Shown: positions 1-9,237, numbered from the stretch's first letter. The stretch: 64,000 nt of DNA from an uncultured SAR86 cluster bacterium (GCA_902601475.1 CACKNK010000004.1:1-64000); one strand, 5' to 3'. The notes: generated by a model from the letters alone, not told the origin. Numbers and translations are program-made.

Positions 1-671
1 ACGTCAAAAGGCTAAATGACGAAATGGAGGGTAAACCTTCCATTGGATATGGTTTATCAGAAACCAATGCTTTGGGGACTCTCAATGCTGGTGACGATTA
101 TTTAAAGCATCCTTCAAGTTGTGGTCGTGCGGTCCCGCCAGTGACGGATGTTGCTATTGTTGATCAAGATTGGAATTTTCTTAATGAAGGTGATCATGGA
201 GAGGTAGTAATCAAATCTCCTGCAAACATGATCGGTTATTGGGATAACCCGGATGCAACTGATGAGGTTTTTAATGACGAGGGTTGGTTTAAAACCGGTG
301 ACTTGGGTTACATGAAAGATGATTTTCTCTTCATTGTTGATCGCGTAAAAGATCTAGTCATCCGCGGCGGAGAAAATATATCTTGTATAGAAGTAGAATC
401 GGCAATTGCTGAGCATCAAGCAGTCAGAGAAGTCGCTGTCTTCGGTATTCCAGATGAACGCCTCGGAGAAGTTTTGTGTGCCGCGATCTACTCAGAAAAT
501 TCTAATCTCATTGATGATCAAGCAATTAAAGGTTTTCTAGCCGATAAACTAGCAGCATTTCAGATACCTGAGCACATCATAATTTTTGATGAAGCCTTAC
601 CTAAAATTGCATCAGGAAAATTTTCAAAACCTGAGATGCGTGACAACTTCGTTACAAGCTTGAAAAAGTAA
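1..671 (+). CDS. AMP-dependent acyl-CoA synthetase/ligase, C-terminal part (5' end outside window)
   Basis: The reading frame is open from the window edge, so this is the end of a longer gene. The visible part holds adenylate-forming enzyme motifs in order: YGLSE (A5-like), GWFKTGDLG (A7), DRVKDLVIRGGENI (A8, hinge) and PKIASGKFSK with the catalytic lysine (A10). Enzymes of this family activate a carboxylic acid with ATP and load it on CoA. The substrate-binding N-terminal half is not visible, so the acid cannot be named. It ends about 60 bases before phoB and is probably a separate unit. A fatty-acid or aromatic-acid ligase is equally possible. Confidence 0.9.
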   Translation, partial: VKRLNDEMEGKPSIGYGLSETNALGTLNAGDDYLKHPSSCGRAVPPVTDVAIVDQDWNFLNEGDHGEVVIKSPANMIGYWDNPDATDEVFNDEGWFKTGDLGYMKDDFLFIVDRVKDLVIRGGENISCIEVESAIAEHQAVREVAVFGIPDERLGEVLCAAIYSENSNLIDDQAIKGFLADKLAAFQIPEHIIIFDEALPKIASGKFSKPEMRDNFVTSLKK

Positions 672-732
672 ATAAATAAACTTACAAGTTTTATCGATTT
701 GATGTATAAAGTATCCAATATTTTTATAATTG

Positions 733-1428
733 ATGGCTACAAAAATTTTAATCGTTGAAGACGAGCCAGATATCAGAAAAACCTTGCAATATAATCTTGC
801 AAAAGAATCATATGATGTTGTCACTGCCGGCTCCATCAGTGAAGCCAAATCATTAACGAATCAAAATCAACCTAACTTAATTATCCTAGATTTGATGTTG
901 CCTGATGGATCAGGTCTTGACTTTTGTAGGGAAATTAAATCCACGGAAGATACCAAAAATATTCCTGTCATAATTTTGACAGCAAAGACAGATGAAGTAG
1001 ACAGGGTGGTTGGATTTGAGCTCGGTGCGGATGATTATGTCACCAAGCCCTTTAGCGTTAGAGAGTTAGTTTTAAGAGTAAAGGCTATCTTAAAAAGAGG
1101 CGCTGTCGAAAACCCATCTGATGATAGTTCATCGCATAATTTTGGTGGTTTAGAGTTAAACCTTGAGGCCCATCAAGTATTTATTGATTCAAAAGAAGTT
1201 ATTTTAACTGCTTTAGAATTCAGATTGCTCAAACATCTGCTTGATAGGAGAGGTAGAGTCCAAACCAGAGATCAGCTTCTTGGAGATGTTTGGGGTTATA
1301 GTTCTGAAGTTACTACCAGAACAGTAGATACGCATATCAAAAGGCTTCGAGAAAAATTAGGCCCTGTGGGAGACTATATTCAAACCATAAGAGGGGTTGG
1401 CTATCGTTTTTCTAGAAATCCAGATTAA
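733..1428 (+). CDS. phoB: Phosphate regulon response regulator PhoB
   Basis: This 231-residue OmpR/PhoB-family regulator has a receiver domain (about 1-120) with acidic pair E9-D10, phosphoacceptor D53 in LDLMLP and the TKPF lysine. A winged-helix DNA-binding domain follows (about 135-228, ending TIRGVGYRF). A TTG lies directly before the ATG at 733; I use the ATG because the PhoB-type start MATKILIVEDE follows it. The gene for the matching sensor kinase starts 5 bases after the stop. PhoB activates phosphate-starvation genes through Pho boxes; two box-like sites occur in this window. OmpR paralogues look alike, but the phoR partner and phosphate-related neighbours support PhoB. Confidence 0.9.
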   Translation: MATKILIVEDEPDIRKTLQYNLAKESYDVVTAGSISEAKSLTNQNQPNLIILDLMLPDGSGLDFCREIKSTEDTKNIPVIILTAKTDEVDRVVGFELGADDYVTKPFSVRELVLRVKAILKRGAVENPSDDSSSHNFGGLELNLEAHQVFIDSKEVILTALEFRLLKHLLDRRGRVQTRDQLLGDVWGYSSEVTTRTVDTHIKRLREKLGPVGDYIQTIRGVGYRFSRNPD

Positions 1429-1433
1429 TAACA

Positions 1434-3188
1434 ATGAGCATAAGAGGAAGGATATTTTTTATTGTAATGTCCTGTTTATCGCTGGGACTAATATTTGCTT
1501 TTATTGTTGCTGAGAGAGATTTAGGAGCCAGTTTACAAGATCAAATTCAGATTGAGCTGCAAAAACAAGGGCAAATCATTCAATCATCTCTGGGCCCTTT
1601 ATCCCAATACAACGATCTGAACTCTCTTAAAGATGAAACTGATGTTTTTGCAGAGGCATCACGCTCTAGAGTTACATTAATTGACTCATATGGTGTTGTT
1701 ATAAGTGATTCGAATATTGATGTTGATGATCTGGATTTGATTGACAATCATTCCAACAGGCCTGAGATTATCGATGCTCAGAATAATGGAATGGGCTGGA
1801 GTAGGAGGTTTAGCGATACTGTTCAACAGGAAATGCTTTACTTCGCAATCTTAGATGCATCTGCGGGTCAACAGGGTGTTATAAGGTTAGCCGTTCCATA
1901 TAACTATTTTGATCAAGCATTTAGATCCCTGAATACATCAGTTATTTTGATTTTAGTGGTAGCTTTAATTGCTTCTATAATGGCAGGCATCATTGCAGGA
2001 AATTATACGCGTGAAAATTTTTTAGAACTTGAGCGTGCCGTTACTAGATTGGAATCAGGAGACTTAAAAAAGAAGACCATAAAATCGCTGCCAACAAAAC
2101 GAGTTGATGAAATTGGCTCAGTTGCTCGAAGTCTTTCTTCAATATCTGTTGATTTAAAAAATCAACTGACCCTGCTTGCTAAACAAAGAAATCAATTTGG
2201 CTCTGTGCTGAATGATCTTGGAGAAGGTATTGTTGTTTTTGATGAACTTGGAATAGTTAACTTTAATAATGATGAAGCATTAAATATTCTTGAAGTCAGC
2301 GATCTTCTTAACAAAAATATTGATGATTTAAATCTTCAACCGCTTAAGTTGATGTTTGATCAGGCAAAAAAAAAGGGTAAATACGCAATGGAGTTTGAGA
2401 TTGAAAGCAAGCTTGGTAATAAATGGATACTTGCCCAGATGAATGCAGCAAAAGGCACGAAAGAGTTTATTTTAGTGCTGCATGATGAAACTCAATTGAG
2501 GGATATGGACTCGATGAGAAGAGATTTTGTTGCAAATTTATCTCATGAGCTTAGAACGCCAGTAAGCGTTATCAGAGCTAACTCTGAAACTTTGCTGGAT
2601 GGTGCTTTAGATCATCCAAAGGATGCAAACAGGTTTACACGAGCAATCTTACATAATTCTGAGAGACTAACGGAAATGGTCTCAAATTTGATCGACTTGT
2701 CTCGAATCGAATACGGAGATAAGCAGTTTAATTTAGAGGATATTGATCTAAAAAATAAAATCCATCGAGTGATGGAAGCCATGACTAGCTTGGCTGCAGA
2801 AAAAGATATTAAATTTATATTTGACTATGCAGGTGAAGCAATTGTTAAAGCCGACCATGGAGCTTTAGAACAAGTTCTAAATAACTTATTAGAAAATTCA
2901 ATCAAGTATAGCTCTAAAAATTCTAAAATAAATATCAAGCTCAGAAAGCAAGACGACTTCTATAGAGTATCCATTCTCGATTCCGGATCAGGTTTAACGC
3001 CTGAGGAATCAACCTTAGTCTTCAATAGATTTTATAGAACTGCAAAAGCTAGAGCAGAATCCAAACAAGGTAGCGGTCTTGGACTAGCCATTGTTAAACA
3101 TCTTGTAAATCAACTAGGCGGTGAGGTCGGTGTAATGCCTAGAAAAAATGGCGGATCAAGATTTTGGTTCACTCTTAAGAGCAAATAG
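1434..3188 (+). CDS. phoR: Phosphate regulon sensor histidine kinase PhoR
   Basis: This 584-residue membrane kinase has TM1 (about 6-26), an extracytoplasmic segment of about 140 residues, TM2 (about 169-191), HAMP (about 192-245), a PAS-like region (about 255-350), HisKA with H371 in SHELRTP, and HATPase_c with N-box NNLLENSIKYS, DSGSGL and GSGLGLAIVK. The large outer domain differs from E. coli PhoR, which has almost none; it is closer to the layout in Bacillus and many marine bacteria. The gene follows phoB by 5 bases, so co-transcription is very likely. PhoR phosphorylates PhoB under phosphate limitation. Naming rests on order and architecture. Confidence 0.87.
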   Translation: MSIRGRIFFIVMSCLSLGLIFAFIVAERDLGASLQDQIQIELQKQGQIIQSSLGPLSQYNDLNSLKDETDVFAEASRSRVTLIDSYGVVISDSNIDVDDLDLIDNHSNRPEIIDAQNNGMGWSRRFSDTVQQEMLYFAILDASAGQQGVIRLAVPYNYFDQAFRSLNTSVILILVVALIASIMAGIIAGNYTRENFLELERAVTRLESGDLKKKTIKSLPTKRVDEIGSVARSLSSISVDLKNQLTLLAKQRNQFGSVLNDLGEGIVVFDELGIVNFNNDEALNILEVSDLLNKNIDDLNLQPLKLMFDQAKKKGKYAMEFEIESKLGNKWILAQMNAAKGTKEFILVLHDETQLRDMDSMRRDFVANLSHELRTPVSVIRANSETLLDGALDHPKDANRFTRAILHNSERLTEMVSNLIDLSRIEYGDKQFNLEDIDLKNKIHRVMEAMTSLAAEKDIKFIFDYAGEAIVKADHGALEQVLNNLLENSIKYSSKNSKINIKLRKQDDFYRVSILDSGSGLTPEESTLVFNRFYRTAKARAESKQGSGLGLAIVKHLVNQLGGEVGVMPRKNGGSRFWFTLKSK

Positions 3189-3200
3189 TTTTTTACAGGG

Positions 3201-3228
3201 CTGTCACAAACTTTTTTCTTTTGTTCAC
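3201..3228 (+). promoter_or_regulatory. Pho-box-like site upstream of the lipoprotein/TonB receptor pair
   Basis: CTGTCAC at 3201-3207 matches six of seven bases of the E. coli Pho half-site CTGTCAT. A related TTCAC lies at 3224-3228, 21 bases (two helical turns) after the GTCAC of the first. The middle repeat expected at 3212 is degenerate. The site lies in the only spacer between phoR and the lipoprotein gene. The same GTCAC/TTCAC spacing occurs before the second TonB receptor at 51581-51606. No convincing -10 stands at the matching distance here, so the call is tentative. Confidence 0.4.
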
Positions 3229-3294
3229 ATAGCTGCATCAAAAAAGTTTACTTAATCAAATCTAATAATCTTATATATTCATGAGGAGTGCATA

Positions 3295-6162
3295 ATGTAT
3301 TTGCGTTTATTTTCTTTATTTAGTCTTTTTATTTTAGTTTCTTGTGGCGGAGGCGGAAGTACCTCAATAAGTTCACCAGGTGAATTAGGTCAAGTTGCAG
3401 CACCAACTGCTGCTGATCAACAAGTGGTTGTTGGAGGATCTGTTCTTACTGGAACTTGCCCTAATGTAAGCAACGTAGATGTTGATGACAGTATTGGTGG
3501 AAATACTGTTTGTGCCATTTCAGGAACAATCACAGGTGATCTAACACTTACAGATGATGTAATTTATAGACTTAGCGGAACCGTTAATGTTGGTTCAGAT
3601 ATGGGTGGAGATGGAACAAAAACAGGTGGAGCTGCTGGTGTCTTAAACATACCAGCTGGAGTAACAATTGTATCTAAGACTTCTGCTGACTATCTTGTAG
3701 TTCAAAGAGGATCAAAAATTGAAGCCAAGGGTACTGCATCTAAACCAATTGTCTTTACACATTCGTCTGTATTGGATGGCACTCTTTCAAATCCAGATAC
3801 TGCTAGTGGACTCTGGGGTGGACTAGTGATCTTAGGAAAAGCACCAATTAATAAATGTGCAAACGATGTCCGTGGAACTGCAAATTGTGAAAAATTAGTT
3901 GAAGGTGCAACAGATGCACTTATGGGTGGTGCTACACCAGATGATAATTCTGGAACACTTAGGTTTGTTCGAGTTGAGTATGCCGGTTACGAAATATTTC
4001 CCGGTAATGAGTTAAATGGAATTACGTTTGGAGGAGTTGGCTCAGGGACTACTGTTGATTACATTCAAGTTCATAACAATCAAGATGACTGTGTTGAATT
4101 TTTTGGAGGAACAGTCAATGTAACTCATTTAGTATGTACCGGTGCTGGTGATGACAACCTTGATATAGATTGGGGTTACACAGGTAAGATGCAGTACGTT
4201 GTAGTTAAACAAACTAGAGGTGCCGGTGACCACATTGTGGAGTCAGATAATACTAATGCTGATGCCGCAGTTGGATATTTAACAACTCCAAGATCTCAAC
4301 CAAAAATAGCAAACTTTACTTTCCTTTCAACCGGTAGAGATGAAGCACTTAAATATAAAGAAGGTGTATCTGGTATGTACATGAATGGTATTGTTGTCAG
4401 TTCTGGCGATAAGGGCTGTATTGAACATACTAAGGCAGAAACGCTTCAAGACGCACCTGGTTATGACAAAATTGCTCACCATTCAGTCTTCATGGATTGT
4501 GGAACCGGTGGTGTTTACAATGCCGGTGATGATTCTGCTACAGTTGCAGAATTACAAGCTTCTATAGAGTCTAGAGCAACTAATCTAGTCACCAACCAAA
4601 CCAATACACTGGTTGGTCAGATGTTTCTAGGAACTAATGAGTCAGGAATTGCTTCTGCATTTACAAATCAAACTGCTGTTTGTGCTGTTGGTTCTCATGC
4701 GAGTGGAACTTCAACGTTGTGTCCAAGTGATGCAACACAAATTGATGGTTTCTTCTCTAAAACTAACTATATTGGTGCTTTCGCTCCAGGGTCTGATGAA
4801 GATAATAACTGGGCAGCCGGATGGACTAAAGGCCTATTTACTGCACCAGAGTGTCCGGCTGGAACTTTTGAATCTGAACAACTAGAAGGTAAAAAAGTTT
4901 GTAGTGTTCAAGGCACTTTAACAACTGATGTAACCCTATCAAGAGGTAACTTCTACAAACTCGTAGGAAAAGTGCAAGTTGGAGAAGATATGGGTGGCGA
5001 TGGAACTAAAGCTGGTGGGGCAAGTGCTACCTTAACTATTGAACCTGGAGTTACCGTATTTGGTGAATCTGGATCGGACTATCTTATTGTTATGCGAGGT
5101 TCACAGCTAATTGCTAATGGAACCAAATCAGCTCCAATTATAATGACCGGAAGAGATGATGTGACTGGCCAAGCCACACAATTTTCAAGAGGTCTTTGGG
5201 GTGGATTAGTCTTACTTGGCCAAGCACCAATTAATAAATGTTCTAATGATGTTCGTGGAACAGCTGCTTGTGAAAAAGTAGTTGAGGGTTCATCTGATGC
5301 GCTAATGGGTGGAAATGTTGCTGATGACTCAAGTGGATCATTAAAATATTTAAGAGTTCAGTATGCTGGTTATGAAATTTTTCCAGGCAACGAACTTAAT
5401 GGTATAACATTTGGAGGAGTTGGCTCAGGAACGACAGTTGAGTATGTCCAGGTTCATAATAATCAAGATGATTGTGTTGAATTCTTTGGCGGCACGGTTA
5501 ATGTCAAATACTTAATCTGTACTGGAGCCGGTGATGATAATCTTGACATCGACTGGGGTTACCAAGGCAAGTTACAATTTGTAATTGTAAAGCAATCATC
5601 CGATGCTGGTGATCACATAGTTGAGTCAGATAATACCAACGCGGATGCTGCTGTTGGCTATTTAACAGAACCAAGATCTCAACCAATTATTTCAAACTTT
5701 ACCTTTATTAGTAACGGTAAGGATGACGTTATCAAGCTTAAAGAAGGTGTTTCAGGTATATATACAAATGGTATTGTCATAGATGCATCTAACAGCAAAG
5801 CTTGTATCGAGACCACAAAGGCTGAAACTTTTCAGGATGCTGCAACAACACCAAAGGTTACATTCAACTCCGTAGCTTTTGATTGTAAAGCTCTTGCAGC
5901 ACTTGGTGATGAAGCTGGAACACTTGCTCAGGCTGAAGCTTTGGTAACTGCAGGAAGCAATAACCTTTACTCTGCTGATTCCGGTGGAGGTGCATATGTC
6001 CCAACAGTTTCAGGGGTGATTAATGGTACTGCTGAGAATGCAATGACCGTTACTGATAAATCAGCTGACACATTCTTTACAACTACTGATTATGTAGGTG
6101 CTGTCAAAGACTCTACTGATACTTGGTATAAAGGATGGACTGTTGCTGGAAGCTTAAATTAA
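3295..6162 (+). CDS. Large internally duplicated outer-membrane lipoprotein, partner of the TonB receptor
   Basis: This 955-residue protein has a lipoprotein signal: hydrophobic leader, lipobox ending LVSC at C17, then a GGGGS tether. The rest is two similar halves (about 52-510 and 519-955) sharing DMGGDGTK, LWGGLV(I/L)LG(K/Q)API, YEIFPGNELNGITFGGVG and GAGDDNLDIDWGY. The Gly/Asp/Asn-rich, beta-rich texture suggests a right-handed beta-helix fold (inference), and conserved Cys pairs may form disulfides. AGGAG at 3284-3288 supports the start. It lies 26 bases before a TonB-dependent receptor gene with its own SD, so the two probably form a surface binding/import pair. No SusD-type motif is seen. 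The ligand is unknown; position after phoBR suggests a phosphate compound. Confidence 0.75.
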   Translation: MYLRLFSLFSLFILVSCGGGGSTSISSPGELGQVAAPTAADQQVVVGGSVLTGTCPNVSNVDVDDSIGGNTVCAISGTITGDLTLTDDVIYRLSGTVNVGSDMGGDGTKTGGAAGVLNIPAGVTIVSKTSADYLVVQRGSKIEAKGTASKPIVFTHSSVLDGTLSNPDTASGLWGGLVILGKAPINKCANDVRGTANCEKLVEGATDALMGGATPDDNSGTLRFVRVEYAGYEIFPGNELNGITFGGVGSGTTVDYIQVHNNQDDCVEFFGGTVNVTHLVCTGAGDDNLDIDWGYTGKMQYVVVKQTRGAGDHIVESDNTNADAAVGYLTTPRSQPKIANFTFLSTGRDEALKYKEGVSGMYMNGIVVSSGDKGCIEHTKAETLQDAPGYDKIAHHSVFMDCGTGGVYNAGDDSATVAELQASIESRATNLVTNQTNTLVGQMFLGTNESGIASAFTNQTAVCAVGSHASGTSTLCPSDATQIDGFFSKTNYIGAFAPGSDEDNNWAAGWTKGLFTAPECPAGTFESEQLEGKKVCSVQGTLTTDVTLSRGNFYKLVGKVQVGEDMGGDGTKAGGASATLTIEPGVTVFGESGSDYLIVMRGSQLIANGTKSAPIIMTGRDDVTGQATQFSRGLWGGLVLLGQAPINKCSNDVRGTAACEKVVEGSSDALMGGNVADDSSGSLKYLRVQYAGYEIFPGNELNGITFGGVGSGTTVEYVQVHNNQDDCVEFFGGTVNVKYLICTGAGDDNLDIDWGYQGKLQFVIVKQSSDAGDHIVESDNTNADAAVGYLTEPRSQPIISNFTFISNGKDDVIKLKEGVSGIYTNGIVIDASNSKACIETTKAETFQDAATTPKVTFNSVAFDCKALAALGDEAGTLAQAEALVTAGSNNLYSADSGGGAYVPTVSGVINGTAENAMTVTDKSADTFFTTTDYVGAVKDSTDTWYKGWTVAGSLN
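3451..6159 (+). repeat. Tandem intragenic duplication (two modules of about 460 codons)
   Basis: The DMGGDGT motif is encoded at about 3598 and again at 4987 (offset 1389 bases), and the GYLTxPRSQP motif at 4273 and 5656 (offset 1383). The copies therefore run collinear for most of their length with a net two-codon difference. Stretches such as tttggaggagttggctcagg are identical at DNA level while nearby third positions differ, so the duplication is old or partly homogenised. Module boundaries near 3451, 4840 and 6159 are approximate. Confidence 0.8.
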
Positions 6163-6188
6163 TTAAGGGTACAAAATAGGAGTTACCA

Positions 6189-8789
6189 ATGAATACATTT
6201 AGAAGTAAAAAGGTTGGCTATAAAACTCTCTTACCCTTGTTGCTACTTACTACCTCAATCTCAGCACAAGAGATTGAGGAAGTAGTGGTGAGCGGTTCTT
6301 TCATTCCAGATGAAAAGAGGGATACCACTGAGATTAATGTTGTTCTTGACAGTTCTGAAATTGAGAGAACTGGAGATGATAATATTGCCGTAGCACTTAC
6401 CAGGCTTACAGGTCTTAGCTTGGTAAGAGGCAAGTATGTTTATGTGAGAGGTTTAGGTGAGCGTTACTCTGCTGCCACATTAAATGGTGGCGTATTGCCT
6501 AGCCCCGAACCTCTTAAAAGAGTTGTTCCTCTCGATTTGTTTCCTACTGAAGCAATTGAGTCAGCAATTGTTCAAAAGACATATTCAGCTGATATGAATG
6601 GAGAATTCGGTGGTGGCATGATTGCAATAGAAACTAAAGCCGTACCTCTTGATAGAACCCTCTCGGTTTCTTTTTCGTCTGGTTATAACTCAGTTACTTC
6701 ATTAACAGGAGGTCTTCTCTATGACGGTGGTGGTGATGATGATTGGGGTTATGACGACGGTACGAGGGACTATCCTGACTCAGTAGGTCGGGCCATTGCA
6801 AGTGGCACTAAAATTGATAGGTCAAATTTCGAACCCTATCAGCTTGCTAATATTGCTAGAGAATTTGAAAATTCAAAATTATGGGTCATCCAAGACGGTG
6901 ATGTTCCTGTTGATAATTCTTTTAACGTGACCTTCGGTGATCAACTTGATTGGGATCTAGGAAATGGATTAACTTCTGGTTTCCTTCTTACCGCTGGAGT
7001 AAGATCATCGTGGCAAACTCAGGATGGTCTGAGGCAAACCGGTGACCTTCAAGCAAATAGTGATGGCACAGCTTCAGTTATTAAAGCTGAAGATAAAACA
7101 TTTATTTCTACTTCAAATGATGTCACAACTTACGGCATGGGTGTTTTTGGAGTTGAATCAGATACAGCCGAAGCAAAATGGACATCTCTGTATATTCATA
7201 AAGGAACTAAAGAAGCGAGATCAATTACTGGTTTTGATCCAAGTGATGCAGCAAATATTCGAGAGGATTATATTGAATTCTTTGATAGAACCTTAATTAA
7301 TAATCAACTTAGCTTTGATAAAATATTTGAAAACGATATGGTTTTGGATGGAAGAGTTTCTTTTGGATCAGCAAGTAGAGACGCACCATATGAAAGATCT
7401 GTTTTTTATGAAGATAGTGATAATGATGGCATTTACCTTTATGACGTTAATACCGGTAGGAATCAGACCCAATTCAGTAGCGTTGATGACGATGTTTTTA
7501 ACGTTGGATTGGATCTTACAATTCCCATTGAAACTGATTCTACCGACTTAATTTTTAAAGTTGGTATTGATCATAAAGTAAATGACAGAGAGGCTGAGGT
7601 AAGGAGCTTTAGATTTCTTGCCGCGGGAGGACCTTTACCAGATGAGCTTCTTAGCAAAAGAGTTGATTATATTTTTGCAGATCAAAACCTGGATCCAAAT
7701 AGATTGTATGTAATTGAAAATACAGGTTCTTCATCTCCAGCAGGATATGAGGGAGAGCTTGAAACAACAGCTTATTATGCTTCTTTAGAGGCCTTAGTAT
7801 CTAATGAATTCAAAGTTTCCGCAGGAATCAGAAGTGAAGATGGATCACAAGAAATTAATACGTATGATCTATTTACAGGTAAAGACAATACCATTGATAA
7901 GACTATCGATGAGGACTATGCGTTACCCAGCTTAACTCTGACATATCTTCCTGAAGACTATGAAAATCTTCAAGTTAGGCTTGGATTTTCTCAAACGATT
8001 GCAAGACCTACTTTCAGAGAATTATCCCCAACACTTTTTGTTGATGTTGATACTGATAGAGTTATCGCAGGATCTTTATACCTTCAAAATTCTGAGATAG
8101 ATAATATTGATCTACGAGCTGAATATTATTTTGGCCAGAACCAATTTATTACGCTTGGTGCTTTTTATAAAGAGATTCAAAATCCCATTGAAGAATCTGT
8201 TTCTGAAATTGGAGATCTTGTTATTACTTCATATCAAAACGTTCCTCTCGCTGAAATAAATGGCTTTGAATTTGAATATGAAAGAGTTTTTGATGGTTTT
8301 GAATCGGCTTGGCTATCCAGTAAAGAAGTTTTAGTTAAATTTAACTATACTTTTACAGATTCTGAAATTGTAGTAGGGGATGGCGATACATATGTAAACC
8401 TTGTCGGTGCAACCGTTTCTGCTTCATCCTTATTGGCGAACGGAAGAGATCCTAGGTTACAAGGTCAAGCAGACAATATCGTCAATTTTCAGCTAGGTTT
8501 TAATGATTATCTTGCTAACTCTCAGGCTACGTTCATTTTGAATTATGTGGATGATAGAGTTAGGGCTAGAGGTATTGATGTTCTTCCAGACATAATCGAG
8601 GAAGTTCCTACAACACTTGACTTCGTATATTCTAGGATATTTGATGTTGAAGATAATACTTTGAAACTTTCAGTCGAAATTAGAAATATTCTCGATGAGT
8701 CTTATGAGGCAACCATGGCAGATAACATTTTCTATGATCAGTATGATTTAGGGACATCTATATCTATCGGGTTAAAATATAATTTCTAA
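6189..8789 (+). CDS. TonB-dependent outer membrane receptor
   Basis: This 866-residue receptor has a Sec signal peptide (about 1-26, ending SISA), a TonB-box-like IEEVVVSGS, a plug domain (about 40-150, with VYVRGLGERYSAATLNG and GEFGGGMIAIETK) and a long beta-barrel ending in the outer-membrane signature GLKYNF. AGGAG at 6178-6182 gives a well-placed ribosome site for the ATG. It follows the lipoprotein gene and is closed by the terminator at 8810. The family imports iron chelates, B12, glycans and other large solutes. The substrate cannot be read from sequence; the phoBR context suggests an organophosphate or similar ligand (inference). Confidence 0.88.
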   Translation: MNTFRSKKVGYKTLLPLLLLTTSISAQEIEEVVVSGSFIPDEKRDTTEINVVLDSSEIERTGDDNIAVALTRLTGLSLVRGKYVYVRGLGERYSAATLNGGVLPSPEPLKRVVPLDLFPTEAIESAIVQKTYSADMNGEFGGGMIAIETKAVPLDRTLSVSFSSGYNSVTSLTGGLLYDGGGDDDWGYDDGTRDYPDSVGRAIASGTKIDRSNFEPYQLANIAREFENSKLWVIQDGDVPVDNSFNVTFGDQLDWDLGNGLTSGFLLTAGVRSSWQTQDGLRQTGDLQANSDGTASVIKAEDKTFISTSNDVTTYGMGVFGVESDTAEAKWTSLYIHKGTKEARSITGFDPSDAANIREDYIEFFDRTLINNQLSFDKIFENDMVLDGRVSFGSASRDAPYERSVFYEDSDNDGIYLYDVNTGRNQTQFSSVDDDVFNVGLDLTIPIETDSTDLIFKVGIDHKVNDREAEVRSFRFLAAGGPLPDELLSKRVDYIFADQNLDPNRLYVIENTGSSSPAGYEGELETTAYYASLEALVSNEFKVSAGIRSEDGSQEINTYDLFTGKDNTIDKTIDEDYALPSLTLTYLPEDYENLQVRLGFSQTIARPTFRELSPTLFVDVDTDRVIAGSLYLQNSEIDNIDLRAEYYFGQNQFITLGAFYKEIQNPIEESVSEIGDLVITSYQNVPLAEINGFEFEYERVFDGFESAWLSSKEVLVKFNYTFTDSEIVVGDGDTYVNLVGATVSASSLLANGRDPRLQGQADNIVNFQLGFNDYLANSQATFILNYVDDRVRARGIDVLPDIIEEVPTTLDFVYSRIFDVEDNTLKLSVEIRNILDESYEATMADNIFYDQYDLGTSISIGLKYNF

Positions 8790-8809
8790 AATAGTGCATT
8801 TATTCTAAT

Positions 8810-8835
8810 ATGGGCTCAGGAGAGCCCATTTTTTT
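8810..8835 (+). terminator. Rho-independent terminator of the TonB receptor unit
   Basis: Perfect 8-bp stem ATGGGCTC / GAGCCCAT (8810-8817 and 8822-8829) with loop AGGA, followed by an uninterrupted T run to 8835. It ends the lipoprotein/receptor unit. It lies only three bases before the gspC start codon, so transcripts begun upstream would carry the hairpin in their leader. Confidence 0.9.
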
Positions 8836-8838
8836 ATC

Positions 8839-9237
8839 ATGGAAATTTTAAATTTACTAAAGAAGATAGTTTTTTATCTTTTAATTTTACTGGTTACAGT
8901 TTTAGTTTTTTACCAATTATATTTAATTATAAATGCTCCAAAATTTAAGAAATCTACCCCTTTAAACATATCTGCTACGGTAATAAATGACCTATCTCAA
9001 AACAATTTTAATCAAAATGCCACACAATTATCGGATGATGAATTTTCTTATACAATTGTTGGATACAGGGCTGGAAAAAAAAATAGCTCAGTAGTCCTAA
9101 GAAAAAATAATGTTGATTATGTTGTGCAGCAAGGTGAGCTAATTGATAATACTTATAGGCTCATTTCAGTAAGCACAGATGAAATAGTCTTTGATAGGGC
9201 AGGACAAAAGAGGTATATAAAAATAGAAAGAAAATGA
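8839..9237 (+). CDS. gspC: Type II secretion protein GspC, short form without PDZ domain
   Basis: This 132-residue inner-membrane protein has one TM (about 8-28) and a periplasmic HR-like domain (about 45-130) with repeated beta motifs such as YTIVGYRAG, VVQQGELIDNTYRLISV and DEIVFDRAGQKRYI. GspC links the outer-membrane secretin to the inner-membrane platform. Usual members are about 270-300 residues with a C-terminal PDZ or coiled-coil domain, and here that part is absent. The stop overlaps the gspD start (ATGA), and position first in the gsp operon supports the call. The start codon lies directly after a terminator T run, leaving room for little or no leader. Confidence 0.8.
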   Translation: MEILNLLKKIVFYLLILLVTVLVFYQLYLIINAPKFKKSTPLNISATVINDLSQNNFNQNATQLSDDEFSYTIVGYRAGKKNSSVVLRKNNVDYVVQQGELIDNTYRLISVSTDEIVFDRAGQKRYIKIERK

